Assembly: GCA_016744655.1 (NCBI GenBank)
Contig: JADGDY010000001.1
Location: forward strand, 60,912 to 124,911
Length of the DNA: 64,000 nucleotides
Reading direction: 5' to 3'
From: Bacteroidales bacterium
Lineage (GTDB): Bacteria; Bacteroidota; Bacteroidia; Bacteroidales; UBA12170
In this document: piece by piece, positions 1 through 9,250 of the stretch
Numbering within the stretch: the first letter of the stretch is position 1
Layout: every line of letters starts with the position of its first letter
Notes under the pieces: generated by a model
Databases searched by the model: none
Told to the model about the DNA's origin: nothing
Seen by the model: the letters and a program-made list of their open reading frames with translations, nothing else
Program-made: the position numbers and the translations under genes

Positions 1-384
1 TTTGAAGAATGGAAAGCCATTAGTGATAAACCCATGTATCTTTCAGAAGCAGGAAGTGACAGTTATATGACCATTTCCAAATTGGGGTATGAAGAAGGCG
101 AGAACGAACAAGCTCAAGCTGATGCCGTGGAGAGTATTCTGAAAGCAACTTTCCAAAACCAAGATATTTGTTCTGGTGTGACATTATTTGCGTTTAACGA
201 TGAGTTATGGAAAGCTGGAAACAATAACCAATACGATATTGGAGGATGGGCACCAAACAGCACTGGAGTTCCTTATGACGATACACCCAATGAAGAATAT
301 TGGGGTATTGTGGATATTAAGAGAAATAAAAAAGAAGCATTTTTTATAGTAAAAGAGAGTTATTTGAGTCAAACGAAAAAGTAA
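1..384 (+). CDS. Glycoside hydrolase, C-terminal fragment (5' end outside window)
   Basis: The frame is open from the first base, and residues reading FEEWKAISDKP precede the first ATG (base 34), so that ATG is internal and the gene enters from the left. The visible part has LSEAGSDSY, then an aromatic-rich end with EEYWGIVDI and a final KKEAFFIVKESY. This pattern is familiar from the C-terminal end of TIM-barrel glycosidases of the GH2/GH17 type. The family cannot be fixed from a fragment. The next genes (sugar symporter, glucan phosphorylase) fit a beta-glucan-degrading enzyme, which is inference. The symporter starts 7 bases after the stop, so the two are probably co-transcribed. Confidence 0.7.
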   Translation, partial: FEEWKAISDKPMYLSEAGSDSYMTISKLGYEEGENEQAQADAVESILKATFQNQDICSGVTLFAFNDELWKAGNNNQYDIGGWAPNSTGVPYDDTPNEEYWGIVDIKRNKKEAFFIVKESYLSQTKK

Positions 385-391
385 GAATAGC

Positions 392-1735
392 ATGAGAATG
401 AAACTATCACTAAAAGAAAAAATAGGTTATGGATTAGGAGATACCGCATCCCATTTTGTCTGGGATATGGTGGGTTTTTGGATACTCATTTTCTATACAG
501 ACACCTTTGGGATTTCTGCAGCAGCAGCTGGTACTATCATGTTAATAGCTCGAGTTTGGGACATGATTAGCGACCCTCTTATGGGAATTATTGCCGATAG
601 AACCAATACCCGATGGGGAAAGTTCCGTCCCTATATTCTTTGGATGGCAGTTCCTTATAGTGTCTTGGCGGTTTTGACTTTTTCAACTCCGGACCTGGGT
701 CCAACTGGTAAGGTGATTTATGCCGGGGTCACTTATTTCCTCCTCATGACAGTTTTTACAGCCATTAACCTCCCCTATTCTTCTTTGGGCGCGGTTATGA
801 CATCAGATTCTTATGAACGTGCTGGATTAAACTCCTATCGCTTTATTTTTGCCTTTATAGGTCAACTGGTAGTCACAGGATCTGCTTTATCACTTGCACT
901 ATATTTCGGAAATGGCGATACGGCTTTAGGTTACCAGTATACATTAACTTTGTTTGCCATCATTAGTTTTGCTTTATTCATGATTACTTTCAAAACTACA
1001 AAGGAGAGAGTTAAACCACCCAAAGAGCAAAAGCAAAACCTATTATTGGATATTAAAAACCTCTTCAAGAATAAACCTTGGGTCACCTTATTTTTCGTGG
1101 GTATTATTTCCTTTGTCATGTTTGCCATGCAAAACCTCACCATCGCCTACTATTTTAAGTATTATATTGGCAGAGAATCTGATGTCCAGTTGTTTAACGT
1201 CATAGGAACCATTGCCCTAATTCTTGTCATTCCATTATCTAAACCCTTGGCAAAAAAGTTTGGGAAACGAAATGTATTTTTGGCTAGTTCCTTGATTTCC
1301 GGTATGTTCTTTATGCTGCTTTATATTCCGGGCAATGATAATATCATCAGCATATATATTCTAAATATTCTAGCTAAGATGACTTATGCCCCTGCAGTGC
1401 CCTTATTATGGACTATGTTAGCTGATGCGGCGGATTATTCCGAATGGAAAACAGGAAGGAGATCTACAGGTTTAACCTTTTCGGCAGCTACCTTTGCCCA
1501 AAAAGCTGGTTGGGGAATTGGTGGAGCTTTAGCCGGTTGGATATTAGCTTTTTATCAATTTGAACCTAATATGGTTCAATCTGAAACCTCTCTTATGGGA
1601 ATTAAATTAATGATTTCTGTATTTCCAGGAATCCTCTATATGTCTACTTCTATCTTACTGTTTTTCTATAGCATCGATCATAAAACCTGTTTAATGATGC
1701 AAAAAGACTTAGAGGCAAGAAGAGCTAAAGAATAA
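392..1735 (+). CDS. GPH-family sugar:cation symporter (MFS superfamily)
   Basis: A 447-residue, twelve-helix inner-membrane transporter. The N-terminus GYGLGDTASHFVWD and the loop between helices 2 and 3 (MISDPLMGIIADRTNTRWGKFRP) carry the MelB/XylP/YicJ family signature, including the acidic cation-site positions and RWGKFRP. Members couple import of glycosides or oligosaccharides to Na+ or H+. An alternative ATG six bases in (398) gives MKLSL and is equally good. It lies 7 bases after a glycosidase gene and upstream of a glucan phosphorylase, so an oligosaccharide substrate such as a beta-glucan fragment is likely but not shown by the sequence. Confidence 0.9.
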   Translation: MRMKLSLKEKIGYGLGDTASHFVWDMVGFWILIFYTDTFGISAAAAGTIMLIARVWDMISDPLMGIIADRTNTRWGKFRPYILWMAVPYSVLAVLTFSTPDLGPTGKVIYAGVTYFLLMTVFTAINLPYSSLGAVMTSDSYERAGLNSYRFIFAFIGQLVVTGSALSLALYFGNGDTALGYQYTLTLFAIISFALFMITFKTTKERVKPPKEQKQNLLLDIKNLFKNKPWVTLFFVGIISFVMFAMQNLTIAYYFKYYIGRESDVQLFNVIGTIALILVIPLSKPLAKKFGKRNVFLASSLISGMFFMLLYIPGNDNIISIYILNILAKMTYAPAVPLLWTMLADAADYSEWKTGRRSTGLTFSAATFAQKAGWGIGGALAGWILAFYQFEPNMVQSETSLMGIKLMISVFPGILYMSTSILLFFYSIDHKTCLMMQKDLEARRAKE

Positions 1736-1803
1736 ATCCAGTAAATGACTAAAACATCCATTCTGTTTACCTAATAATGCCTTGTCACAGGCTTCAAATA
1801 TGA

Positions 1804-1819
1804 GTTTTGTTAACAAAAC
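1804..1819. promoter_or_regulatory. 16-bp perfect palindrome, candidate operator
   Basis: GTTTTGTTAACAAAAC is a perfect 16-base palindrome in the 193-base gap between the symporter and the phosphorylase, 57 bases upstream of the -7 element at 1877. It has no T-run after it, so it is not a terminator of the usual kind. The size and symmetry resemble LacI-family operators. The regulator is not in the window. Confidence 0.45.
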
Positions 1820-1876
1820 CATTGAAATTATATATTATTCATCTTTGCCAATAACAATAATTTCAGCAGTTATTCT

Positions 1877-1884
1877 TAAATTTG
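1877..1884 (+). promoter_or_regulatory. Bacteroidota -7 element for the phosphorylase gene
   Basis: TAAATTTG matches the TAnnTTTG -7 consensus exactly, 44 bases before the ATG at 1929. I see no TTTG -33 element at the usual 19-21 base distance, so the promoter may need an activator. Confidence 0.5.
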
Positions 1885-1928
1885 ATGCCAAGCAATTGCG
1901 TGTATAAATACTTATTGGAGAATAACGG

Positions 1929-4709
1929 ATGAAGAAGAAGACAATTGGGGGTAAAATAGCAAGGTTAGAACAAGGGCCATTGTGGTCTTTTTGTGATGAT
2001 AATAGTGGCGCTTTTATAGCCCCTGAAGCCGATTATTTATCAAGATTGTATTTTCCTTTAATGAATTCAGCAGGAATGAAATCTTGGGTGAGTCCCGATT
2101 TAAAAGGTGATATTTGTTCTTCTTTTGATCATTATCTCAATCCACCAGTTGTAACCGAAGAGATTAGTAAAACCGTATCCTCTAGAAATTGTTGGATTAC
2201 TATCAAAGGAGAAAAACCTTGGTCGGCAACTGGGGTTTCTGCTTGGCAAAGAGCCAATAAATGGGCTCAAAATCCTGATGAATCTGTGATTAATGCACAG
2301 CCGGGAGTATTTTCTATGACTAGAAAAAACAAAGATTTAAAACTGTCTTGTTCTATGAAGGTATTTATACCTTCCTCAGAAGACAAGGTAGAGCTCATCC
2401 ACATTGAAGTGGAAAATAACAACACCGTTTCCAAAACATTAGATCTAACTTATTCCCTTCCTCTTTTTGGTCGTCATGCTGATCATGTACGCGATCACCG
2501 ACAAGTCACCACCATGTTTCAAAAAGTATTCAGAGAAGATCATGGGGTAAGAATTAAAGCCAATATTGTTCATGATGAGCAAGGCCATTCTCCAAATCAT
2601 ATGAGCTATTTAGTTTTAGGAGCTGATGATGTGGGAGGCCAACCAGAACAGGTTTGGTTAAGAATGGAAGATTTTATTGGCGAAGGGGGCAGTTTAGATA
2701 ATCCTGAGGCCGTATATAAAAAGTTGAATGCTCCTCAATATTCCGAAGGCGAAGCCGATGGTTTTGAAGCTATAGGTGCCTTTCGATTTTCTGAAATAGA
2801 GTTGCCTGCAAATAAAAAAGCCAGTTTCATCATCATACAAGGGATTAGTGAAGATGAAAAGGTAGCTCGAAAATGGCTTGAAAAATATGGCAATGAGAAA
2901 AAAATATGTGAAATATTAGAGAATACCAAAAATTATTGGTTGCGTTATACCAATAGAATTCGTTTCTCAACCTCAGATCCTAATTTTGATAACTGGACCA
3001 AATGGGTCATATATCAAGTAAAAGCTAATCAAGAGCTGGGTAATTCTTACTTGCCAGATTTCAGTTATGGTAGAGGTGGAAGAGGATGGCGAGACCTATG
3101 GCAAGATCTATTGTCAGTTTTATTGGTAGATCCAATTAGTGCCAGAAGCGAAATCATCAATAGCTTTAAAGGCATTAGAATGGATGGCTCTAATGCTACT
3201 ATTATAGGATCTGAACATGGTGAATTCTTGGCAGATAGAAATAATTTGGCCCGTTCGTGGAGCGACCATGGAGCTTGGCCGGTTTTTGTGGTCAATTTCT
3301 ACATGCATCAAACTGGAGATTTTGATTTACTATTAAAAGATTTGAGCTATTGGAAAGATCAATATACACATCGTAGTAAAGGAATTGACAGCCAATGGGA
3401 TATTTCCCAAGGTAATAAGCAGTTGGATAATGAAAATGAGGTGTATTTAGGTAGTGTATTAGAACACTTATTACTTCAGCAATTGTCAGGATTCTACTCT
3501 GTGGGCGAACACAATATTTTGCAATTGGAAGGTGCCGATTGGAATGATACCTACGATATGGCTCGAGAGAGAGGTGAAACGGTAGGGTTCCATGCTTTCT
3601 ATGGAAACAATTTACGTTTAATGGCTCAATGGCTCAATCAACTTGAACAACAAGGGGTTTCGGAGCTGAAATTAGCCAAAGAGATACTTCCTTTGTTAGA
3701 TAGTTTAGAAGAACAAAAAAGCCTAGACTATACACAGATTAAAGATAAAGACCGATGTGTTTTCGACTATTTTTCTTCTGTTTCTCATGAATTAAGTGGG
3801 GATAAAACAGCCATTAATATTTCAGATTTAAGAAAAGATTTAGAAGCCAAATCAAAGCATATATTTGAACATATTCAGGATAAAGAATGGAAGCAATATG
3901 CTGATGATGCTGGCTTTTACAATGGGCATTACGATAATATTGGCCAAGCCATTGATGGAGTGAAAAAAGACAAAATACAGATTGATCTCACCACACAGGT
4001 TCTAGCTATTATGAACAATGCTGCGCCTGATGATAGAGTTCCTCTCATATTGAATTCAGTTCACGAATTGCTAAAAGACAAAGGCAAAAAAGGACTCCGG
4101 TTGTGTCGCCCATTTAAGCAAATAGATTTAAATGTGGGTCGTATTACAGGATTCGCCTTTGGACATAAAGAACATGGTAGCAAGTGGATGCAACAAAACA
4201 TCATGTTGGCCTATGGATTATATGAAAGAGGATTCTCTAAAAAAGCCAACCAAGCTATCGATGAAGTATTCCAATTATCAACCAATTCCCGACATTCAAA
4301 AATATTCCCGGGTATTCCATCTTGTTTCGAACCAAAAGATAGAGGAGCCTATGCATGGTTGACTGGATCTTCGGCTTGGATGATGCTAAGTTTAACCAGT
4401 CAAATGTTTGGTGTTAGAGGTTTGAATGGGGATTTATTATTAGAGCCCAAACTAGTTCCTTCACAGTTCAACGAGAAGGGAGAAGCTTCTATAGAACTCT
4501 ATTTTCAGGATAAAAGACTATTGGTGACCTATGTTTTTAAACCCCTCAACAAAATGTCAGAATATGTAATAGGAGTAATTAGTATCAATGATATTCCAAT
4601 GGTTTCAACCAGTGAAAAATTAAGCAAATACATTGTTTCCAGAAAGAATATGGACAAGTATTGCGATAGAGAAGTGAATCATATTAAAGTATTTTTACAA
4701 AGAAAATAA
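1929..4709 (+). CDS. GH94-like glucan phosphorylase (GH149/GH161 type)
   Basis: A 926-residue cytoplasmic enzyme without a signal peptide. It has an N-terminal beta-sandwich (about 1-330), a linker helix region, then an (alpha/alpha)6 barrel starting near NFDNWTKWVIYQVKAN. Barrel motifs are YGRGGRGWRDLWQD and LEGADWNDTYD. The Asp near residue 537 in GADWND corresponds to the general acid of GH94-type phosphorylases, which split glucosidic bonds with inorganic phosphate to give glucose 1-phosphate. The GRGWRDLWQD form and the length suggest the beta-1,3-glucan phosphorylase branches GH149/GH161 rather than classical cellobiose phosphorylase; that finer call is inference. It sits between a sugar symporter and a sugar kinase, fitting import followed by phosphorolysis. 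Confidence 0.78.
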   Translation: MKKKTIGGKIARLEQGPLWSFCDDNSGAFIAPEADYLSRLYFPLMNSAGMKSWVSPDLKGDICSSFDHYLNPPVVTEEISKTVSSRNCWITIKGEKPWSATGVSAWQRANKWAQNPDESVINAQPGVFSMTRKNKDLKLSCSMKVFIPSSEDKVELIHIEVENNNTVSKTLDLTYSLPLFGRHADHVRDHRQVTTMFQKVFREDHGVRIKANIVHDEQGHSPNHMSYLVLGADDVGGQPEQVWLRMEDFIGEGGSLDNPEAVYKKLNAPQYSEGEADGFEAIGAFRFSEIELPANKKASFIIIQGISEDEKVARKWLEKYGNEKKICEILENTKNYWLRYTNRIRFSTSDPNFDNWTKWVIYQVKANQELGNSYLPDFSYGRGGRGWRDLWQDLLSVLLVDPISARSEIINSFKGIRMDGSNATIIGSEHGEFLADRNNLARSWSDHGAWPVFVVNFYMHQTGDFDLLLKDLSYWKDQYTHRSKGIDSQWDISQGNKQLDNENEVYLGSVLEHLLLQQLSGFYSVGEHNILQLEGADWNDTYDMARERGETVGFHAFYGNNLRLMAQWLNQLEQQGVSELKLAKEILPLLDSLEEQKSLDYTQIKDKDRCVFDYFSSVSHELSGDKTAINISDLRKDLEAKSKHIFEHIQDKEWKQYADDAGFYNGHYDNIGQAIDGVKKDKIQIDLTTQVLAIMNNAAPDDRVPLILNSVHELLKDKGKKGLRLCRPFKQIDLNVGRITGFAFGHKEHGSKWMQQNIMLAYGLYERGFSKKANQAIDEVFQLSTNSRHSKIFPGIPSCFEPKDRGAYAWLTGSSAWMMLSLTSQMFGVRGLNGDLLLEPKLVPSQFNEKGEASIELYFQDKRLLVTYVFKPLNKMSEYVIGVISINDIPMVSTSEKLSKYIVSRKNMDKYCDREVNHIKVFLQRK

Positions 4710-4719
4710 ACCAATTATC

Positions 4720-5631
4720 ATGGGAAAGATTGTAGTTATAGGAAGTGTTAATACAGATTTGGTGGCATGTGCGGATAATCTGCCAGTACCAGGAGAGAGT
4801 AAAATTGCTACAAATTTTAGTATTCACTTTGGGGGCAAAGGAGCTAATCAAGCAGTAGCTGCAAAAAGAGCAGGAGGAGATGTTGGTTTTATTGCAAGAG
4901 TTGGTCTTGATGAATATGGAAAGCAAGCCATTGAGAAATACAAAAAAGATGAGATTTCAACAGAACATATTTTCGTTGATAAAGATGCGGCTACAGGGGT
5001 GGCAATGATCATGGTAGGAGAAACCAGTGGGAAAAATTCTATTATGATTGCTCCTGGTGCTAATTATAAACTTTCAGTTGAAGACATTAAAAAATCGGAG
5101 GACATAATTTCTAAGGCCGATGTTTTATTGATTCAATTGGAAATACCTATGGATACTGTTGCACATGCGCTTGAATTAGCAAAGAAACACGATGTAACTA
5201 CCATATTAAACCCAGGACCAGCTAAATATATTAGTGAAGAAATTTGGCCAAATATTGATTATATCACACCTAACGAATCTGAAACTCATTTTTTGGTTGG
5301 GGTGGACCCTAATAATGATGCAAATATTAAAAAGGCATCAAATATTTTATTGGAAAAGGTAAATAAAGGTGTCGTTCTTACCTTAGGGCAAAGAGGTGCC
5401 TATTATAGTTCAAAGGAAGGGAAGTCTATACTAGTGCCAAGTATAAAAGTATCTGCAGTAGATCCAACGGCAGCTGGGGATGTTTTTAATGGATATTTGG
5501 CTCAAGGGATTTCCGAAGGCCATAGGGTAAGAAATTCTATCATTTTTGCCAATAAAGCAGCAACTATTTCTGTAACCAAAAAAGGAGCTCAAGCATCAAT
5601 TCCTTTTGTTGAGGATATTGAAAAAATATAG
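4720..5631 (+). CDS. rbsK: Ribokinase-like carbohydrate kinase (PfkB family)
   Basis: A 303-residue PfkB-family kinase, the usual length of ribokinase. It starts with the ribokinase pattern VVIGSVNTDLV, has the substrate-binding GGKGANQAVAAKRAG (about residues 38-52) and the C-terminal anion-hole/catalytic motif AAGDVFNG with the base Asp at about residue 254. Canonical ribokinases read DTTAAGD; here it is DPTAAGD, an ordinary variant. The start is 10 bases after the phosphorylase stop, so both are one operon. Ribokinase phosphorylates D-ribose at O5; because of the context, another sugar or nucleoside as substrate cannot be excluded. Confidence 0.82.
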   Translation: MGKIVVIGSVNTDLVACADNLPVPGESKIATNFSIHFGGKGANQAVAAKRAGGDVGFIARVGLDEYGKQAIEKYKKDEISTEHIFVDKDAATGVAMIMVGETSGKNSIMIAPGANYKLSVEDIKKSEDIISKADVLLIQLEIPMDTVAHALELAKKHDVTTILNPGPAKYISEEIWPNIDYITPNESETHFLVGVDPNNDANIKKASNILLEKVNKGVVLTLGQRGAYYSSKEGKSILVPSIKVSAVDPTAAGDVFNGYLAQGISEGHRVRNSIIFANKAATISVTKKGAQASIPFVEDIEKI

Positions 5632-5652
5632 TTCTAATTTAGACCTACTGGC

Positions 5653-6348
5653 TTACAGGCTATTTAAGTATTTAGAAAAGCTTTTGCTATCGTGCAATTC
5701 TTGTAATTGTATTTGAATGAGTTGATGATAAGCCTTTTCTGACAATTGTAATTCTTCTTCTGTAAACCTAGTGTTTTTCGATCTTAAACTTGGAAAACCT
5801 TCTTGCTTTAAATACTTGGTTTTGGCTTTTATACTATGCGGTTTTTCAGAGCCAAATGCTTTTATTTCCATTTGTAGATAAACTCTGATATAAGTGTTTT
5901 TGTTGCTTTGTATAAATCCAACTTTTCCTAATTCTATGGCTATGTTTTCTTGCTGGTATGGCTTCATTTGAGAGGAGTTAATAAATAAAAACCCGTCCAA
6001 CTTTTTTTCTTGTTTAAGCTCCTCCAACCATACTTTTCTAAAGGCTTTTTTCTCTTTTCTAGACAGCTGTGCCTCTTCCATTAAATATTCTTGAATAATA
6101 TCCTCCTCTATACTTATTAGAACAATTTTTGATCCTGCTAAAATATGATGAACCGATTCGTTTGTAAAAGGTTGCAGTTCAAATGGCATGGGGTATATAT
6201 TAGAGAAATTTTGAAAAGAAGAAATCCCTAAATATTGATGTTTCATCACAGAATCAATTTCTAAAACATATCCTATTCTCTTTTGGGCATGACTGGCTAA
6301 AGAACAAATTATTATAGTAATGACTAAGATGGATGTTTTGAAATTCAT
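5653..6348 (-). CDS. Secreted hypothetical protein
   Basis: A 231-residue protein of unknown function. I chose the ATG at 6348 over the longer frame from 6405 because it begins a clean signal peptide (MNFKTSILVITIIICSLASHAQ) and because a -7 element lies at 6369-6376, inside the longer frame. The mature part is Lys/Gln/Glu rich with no recognisable domain or catalytic motif; it carries KRIGYVLEIDSVMKHQYLG near the N-terminus and a helical C-terminus. It converges on the kinase gene with 21 bases between the stops and has no partner on its own strand. Confidence 0.65.
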   Translation of the reverse strand: MNFKTSILVITIIICSLASHAQKRIGYVLEIDSVMKHQYLGISSFQNFSNIYPMPFELQPFTNESVHHILAGSKIVLISIEEDIIQEYLMEEAQLSRKEKKAFRKVWLEELKQEKKLDGFLFINSSQMKPYQQENIAIELGKVGFIQSNKNTYIRVYLQMEIKAFGSEKPHSIKAKTKYLKQEGFPSLRSKNTRFTEEELQLSEKAYHQLIQIQLQELHDSKSFSKYLNSL

Positions 6349-6368
6349 ATCAATAGTGTTTAGGTGTA

Positions 6369-6376
6369 CAAAGATA
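6369..6376 (-). promoter_or_regulatory. -7 promoter element (minus strand)
   Basis: CAAAGATA on the plus strand reads TATCTTTG on the minus strand, a full TAnnTTTG match, 20 bases upstream of the start at 6348. It decides the start codon of that gene. Confidence 0.55.
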
Positions 6377-7187
6377 GGAATATCTTTATGGTCATTTGTA
6401 AACACGTTTTATTCTTTTGGAGTAGCAGAAATCAGGCTGTTTCTTATTTTAATACGCTGCAATTTCCAAATATAGTTTGACAAACAAATTACCAAAACAA
6501 TTAAAGGAAAAGTTCCCACATCAAAAGAATTAAAACAAATGTTAGAAAAGGCTATACATAATACAGGCTTAAGTGATAGCATTTAAACATCCGTATGATG
6601 GATAAATAAATTGAATTATATTTTTCTTAATTGAGAAATAAAATCTTTGCATAGCCATAGCTACGAAAATTACTTCTTTTGAAAAGTAAGAGAAATAGAA
6701 ACGATTTATATCAAACAATATGGTTTTTAAATGGTATAATAGCACAAATAATAAAACTTAGTGATAAAAGTAAATCGCTAAGAAAACTCGTACTTTGTAT
6801 AAACGAGACTTTTTTCTACATCTAATTCATAATTTCAAGAAAACATATTTCATGACCCTTTTACTCATCTCATATCCTGTATCTTACACTTTGCTTATTG
6901 TTTATAAATGACTATTAAACACATATAGTTTAAACAATTCATATAAAGAGTATGATAATGCAAATATATACGGCATAAACTTTACCTTATATTATTGATA
7001 TTAAATACATAATAGTTTAAATACCTAATTACATTCTTATGATTTCATTCCTTTGTTTTCTTGCGAAATCACCCTTTTATAATTCAGTAAAAACATCAAT
7101 ATTTTCATAAAAGAACGCTTAACGACATTTCAAGTACCATTTAAGTCAGTTCATACACAACAAGCCTTTTTTCCTGCATTTCAAGTC
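6377..7187. other. Gene-free AT-rich spacer
   Basis: About 810 bases without a credible gene. It is very AT-rich with stop codons in all frames. The only coding-like trace is a 36-codon open stretch on the plus strand (6476-6586, ending SKELKQMLEKAIHNTGLSDSI before TAA) with no start codon; it may be the tail of a lost gene. No hairpin with a T-run, riboswitch or tRNA could be recognised. Confidence 0.5.
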
Positions 7188-7195
7188 TACTTTTG
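7188..7195 (+). promoter_or_regulatory. -7 promoter element of the inositol/sphingolipid operon
   Basis: TACTTTTG is a full match to TAnnTTTG, 20 bases before the first ATG of the operon. The -33 region holds only a T-run (CTTTTTTCC), so -33 is weak. Downstream genes follow without gaps large enough for another obvious promoter. Confidence 0.55.
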
Positions 7196-7215
7196 CCTCA
7201 TCAAAACATCAATAC

Positions 7216-7908
7216 ATGCAGACAAATCTACAATGGAAAGAAATAAAATCGGGAGCTTATAAGTTCTTGACCCCATCTGTTTCTTTGCTCAAAAAAACAG
7301 GAATTACACCAAACATAGTCACCACCACTGGTTTTATTTTAACCACAGTTTCTGCTGTTATTTTAGTAGTTGGAGGAGAAGTTGGTGAAAGAGGAGACCA
7401 CAGATATATTGCTTGGTTTGGTATCATTACTTTACTGGCAGGTGTTTTTGATATGCTCGATGGGCATTTGGCAAGACTCACTAACAAAATGACCAAATTT
7501 GGAGCTTTCTACGATTCAGTTCTGGATAGATATAGCGAGTTGGTCATGTTTCTTGGAATCTGTTACTATCTGGTTTCACAAGATTTTTTATTGTCTTCCA
7601 TTTTCGCTTTTATAGCCATGATTGGCTCCATTATGGTGAGCTATATTAGAGCAAGAGCCGAAAGCCTGAATGTGGAATGTAAAGTAGGACTAATGCAAAG
7701 ACCCGAGAGGATTTTAACCATCGGAATTTCAGCAATTACATATGGAATTATAAGTCATTTCGCAGGCGATTTTAAGTATGCCATGGACAGTTTTCCATAT
7801 CTATACATAGAGAACATATCGATATTCACAATACCGATTTTTATACTGGCTGTATTAACAAACTACACAGCTTATCAACGATTAAATCACTGTTACAAAA
7901 ACATGTAG
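7216..7908 (+). CDS. CDP-alcohol phosphatidyltransferase, probable phosphatidylinositol-phosphate synthase
   Basis: A 230-residue integral membrane enzyme. The family motif D-xx-D-G-xx-A-R-x8-G-xxx-D-xxx-D is intact: D79, D82, G83, A86, R87, G96, D100, D104. Several membrane helices follow. The family transfers a phosphoalcohol head group to CDP-diacylglycerol. Because the next gene makes inositol phosphate and the third is a PgpA-type phosphatase, the likely acceptor is inositol 3-phosphate, giving PI-phosphate, as in the characterised Bacteroides thetaiotaomicron BT_1522-BT_1526 inositol-lipid cluster. Substrate choice is inferred from that gene set. First gene of the operon, 25 bases before the next start. 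Confidence 0.85.
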   Translation: MQTNLQWKEIKSGAYKFLTPSVSLLKKTGITPNIVTTTGFILTTVSAVILVVGGEVGERGDHRYIAWFGIITLLAGVFDMLDGHLARLTNKMTKFGAFYDSVLDRYSELVMFLGICYYLVSQDFLLSSIFAFIAMIGSIMVSYIRARAESLNVECKVGLMQRPERILTIGISAITYGIISHFAGDFKYAMDSFPYLYIENISIFTIPIFILAVLTNYTAYQRLNHCYKNM

Positions 7909-7933
7909 CAGGAATCATTTAAATTACAAACAA

Positions 7934-9250
7934 ATGAATACCAAGCAAAATATTCAGAAACCTGAGGGTAAATTAGGAATTTTAACTCCAGGTATTGGTG
8001 CAGTATCTACTACATTTATAGCAGGTAGTATTTCTGCAAGAAAAGGATTAGGACAACCTATTGGCTCCATTGCCGAAATGGGTAAAATTAGACTAGGTAA
8101 AAGAACTGAAAACAGAAATCCAATGGTGAAGGACTTTGTGCCTTTGGCTTCATTGAATGATTTAGTTTTTGGAGGATGGGATATTACTGATGCCAATGTA
8201 TACGAAGCGGCTGTGAATGCAGGAGTTTTGGATAAGGATGAGCTTTTTGAAATAAAAGAAGAACTTTCGGCCATCAAGCCAATGAAAGCTGTTTTCGATA
8301 CCAAATATGTGAAAAACATTAATGGTGAGCACGTAAAACAAGAAGAAACAAAAATGGATTCTGCCAAGGCCTTAATGGCTGATATTGCAGAATTCAAAAC
8401 TACCAACGATTGTAGCAGACTAGTAATGATTTGGTGTGCTTCAACAGAGACTTATATCCAGGAAAGCGATGTTCATGCCAGCTTAGAGAATTTTGAAAAA
8501 GGATTATACGAAAACGACCCTGCTATTTCTCCAAGTATGATTTATGCTTATGCTGCCCTAAGAAGTGGTGTGCCATTTATCAACGGTGCTCCTAACTTAT
8601 CTTGCGACATTCCAGCTATTTTAGAATTAGCTGCAGAAACATCGATGCCAATTGCAGGTAAAGATTTTAAAACCGGACAAACTTTAATGAAAACCATATT
8701 AGGCCCTGGATTAAAATCTAGATTATTGGGTATAGATGGTTGGTTTTCTACCAATATTTTAGGAAATCGTGATGGGGAGGTTTTAGACGATGCTGAGTCT
8801 TTTAAAACTAAAGAAGTCTCTAAATTAAGTGTTCTCGAAAGTATTTTAGAGCCAAACGAGTATCCTGACTTATACAAGGATATGTACCACAAAGTGAGAA
8901 TCAACTATTATCCACCAAAAGGTGATGATAAAGAGAGCTGGGACAATATAGACATCTTTGGATGGTTGGGTAAGAAAATGCAGATTAAGGTGAATTTCCT
9001 TTGTAAGGATTCCATACTCGCTGCACCCGTTGTACTCGATTTAGCACTTTTTATGGATTTAGCTCAAAGAGCCGAGATGAAAGGGATTCAAGAATGGCTT
9101 TCTTTCTATTTCAAGTCTCCTCAAACTTTAGAAGGTTTAGAACCTATCCACGATGTGTTCTTGCAAAAAGTGAAGTTCGAAAATACACTTCGTCATTTAA
9201 TGGGCGAAACTCTAATTAACCATTTAGGTTTAGATTATTACGAAGAATAG
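7934..9250 (+). CDS. myo-inositol-1(3)-phosphate synthase
   Basis: A 438-residue cytosolic NAD-dependent enzyme of normal length for the bacterial/archaeal type. Seen: an N-terminal Rossmann segment (LTPGIGAVSTTFIAGS), the Asn-rich NGAPNLSCDIP strand and the signature KDFKTGQT with downstream WFSTNILGNRDG. It converts glucose 6-phosphate to inositol phosphate through oxidation, aldol cyclisation and reduction. It supplies the head group for the CDP-alcohol transferase upstream. The stop is followed directly by the next ATG (0-base gap), indicating tight coupling. Confidence 0.92.
   Translation: MNTKQNIQKPEGKLGILTPGIGAVSTTFIAGSISARKGLGQPIGSIAEMGKIRLGKRTENRNPMVKDFVPLASLNDLVFGGWDITDANVYEAAVNAGVLDKDELFEIKEELSAIKPMKAVFDTKYVKNINGEHVKQEETKMDSAKALMADIAEFKTTNDCSRLVMIWCASTETYIQESDVHASLENFEKGLYENDPAISPSMIYAYAALRSGVPFINGAPNLSCDIPAILELAAETSMPIAGKDFKTGQTLMKTILGPGLKSRLLGIDGWFSTNILGNRDGEVLDDAESFKTKEVSKLSVLESILEPNEYPDLYKDMYHKVRINYYPPKGDDKESWDNIDIFGWLGKKMQIKVNFLCKDSILAAPVVLDLALFMDLAQRAEMKGIQEWLSFYFKSPQTLEGLEPIHDVFLQKVKFENTLRHLMGETLINHLGLDYYEE

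Noticed and set aside
1854..1884. Complete -33/-7 promoter before the phosphorylase gene
   Set aside because: The only TTTG upstream is at 1844-1847, 29 bases before the -7 element, too far for the normal 19-21 base spacing.
5632..5652. Terminator between the kinase gene and the convergent hypothetical gene
   Set aside because: The 21-base gap is too short, and no stem with a T-run is seen around it.
7954..8406. 150-codon open frame on the minus strand inside the inositol-phosphate synthase gene
   Set aside because: It lies wholly within a clear enzyme gene and has the composition of an antisense shadow with no start context or motif.
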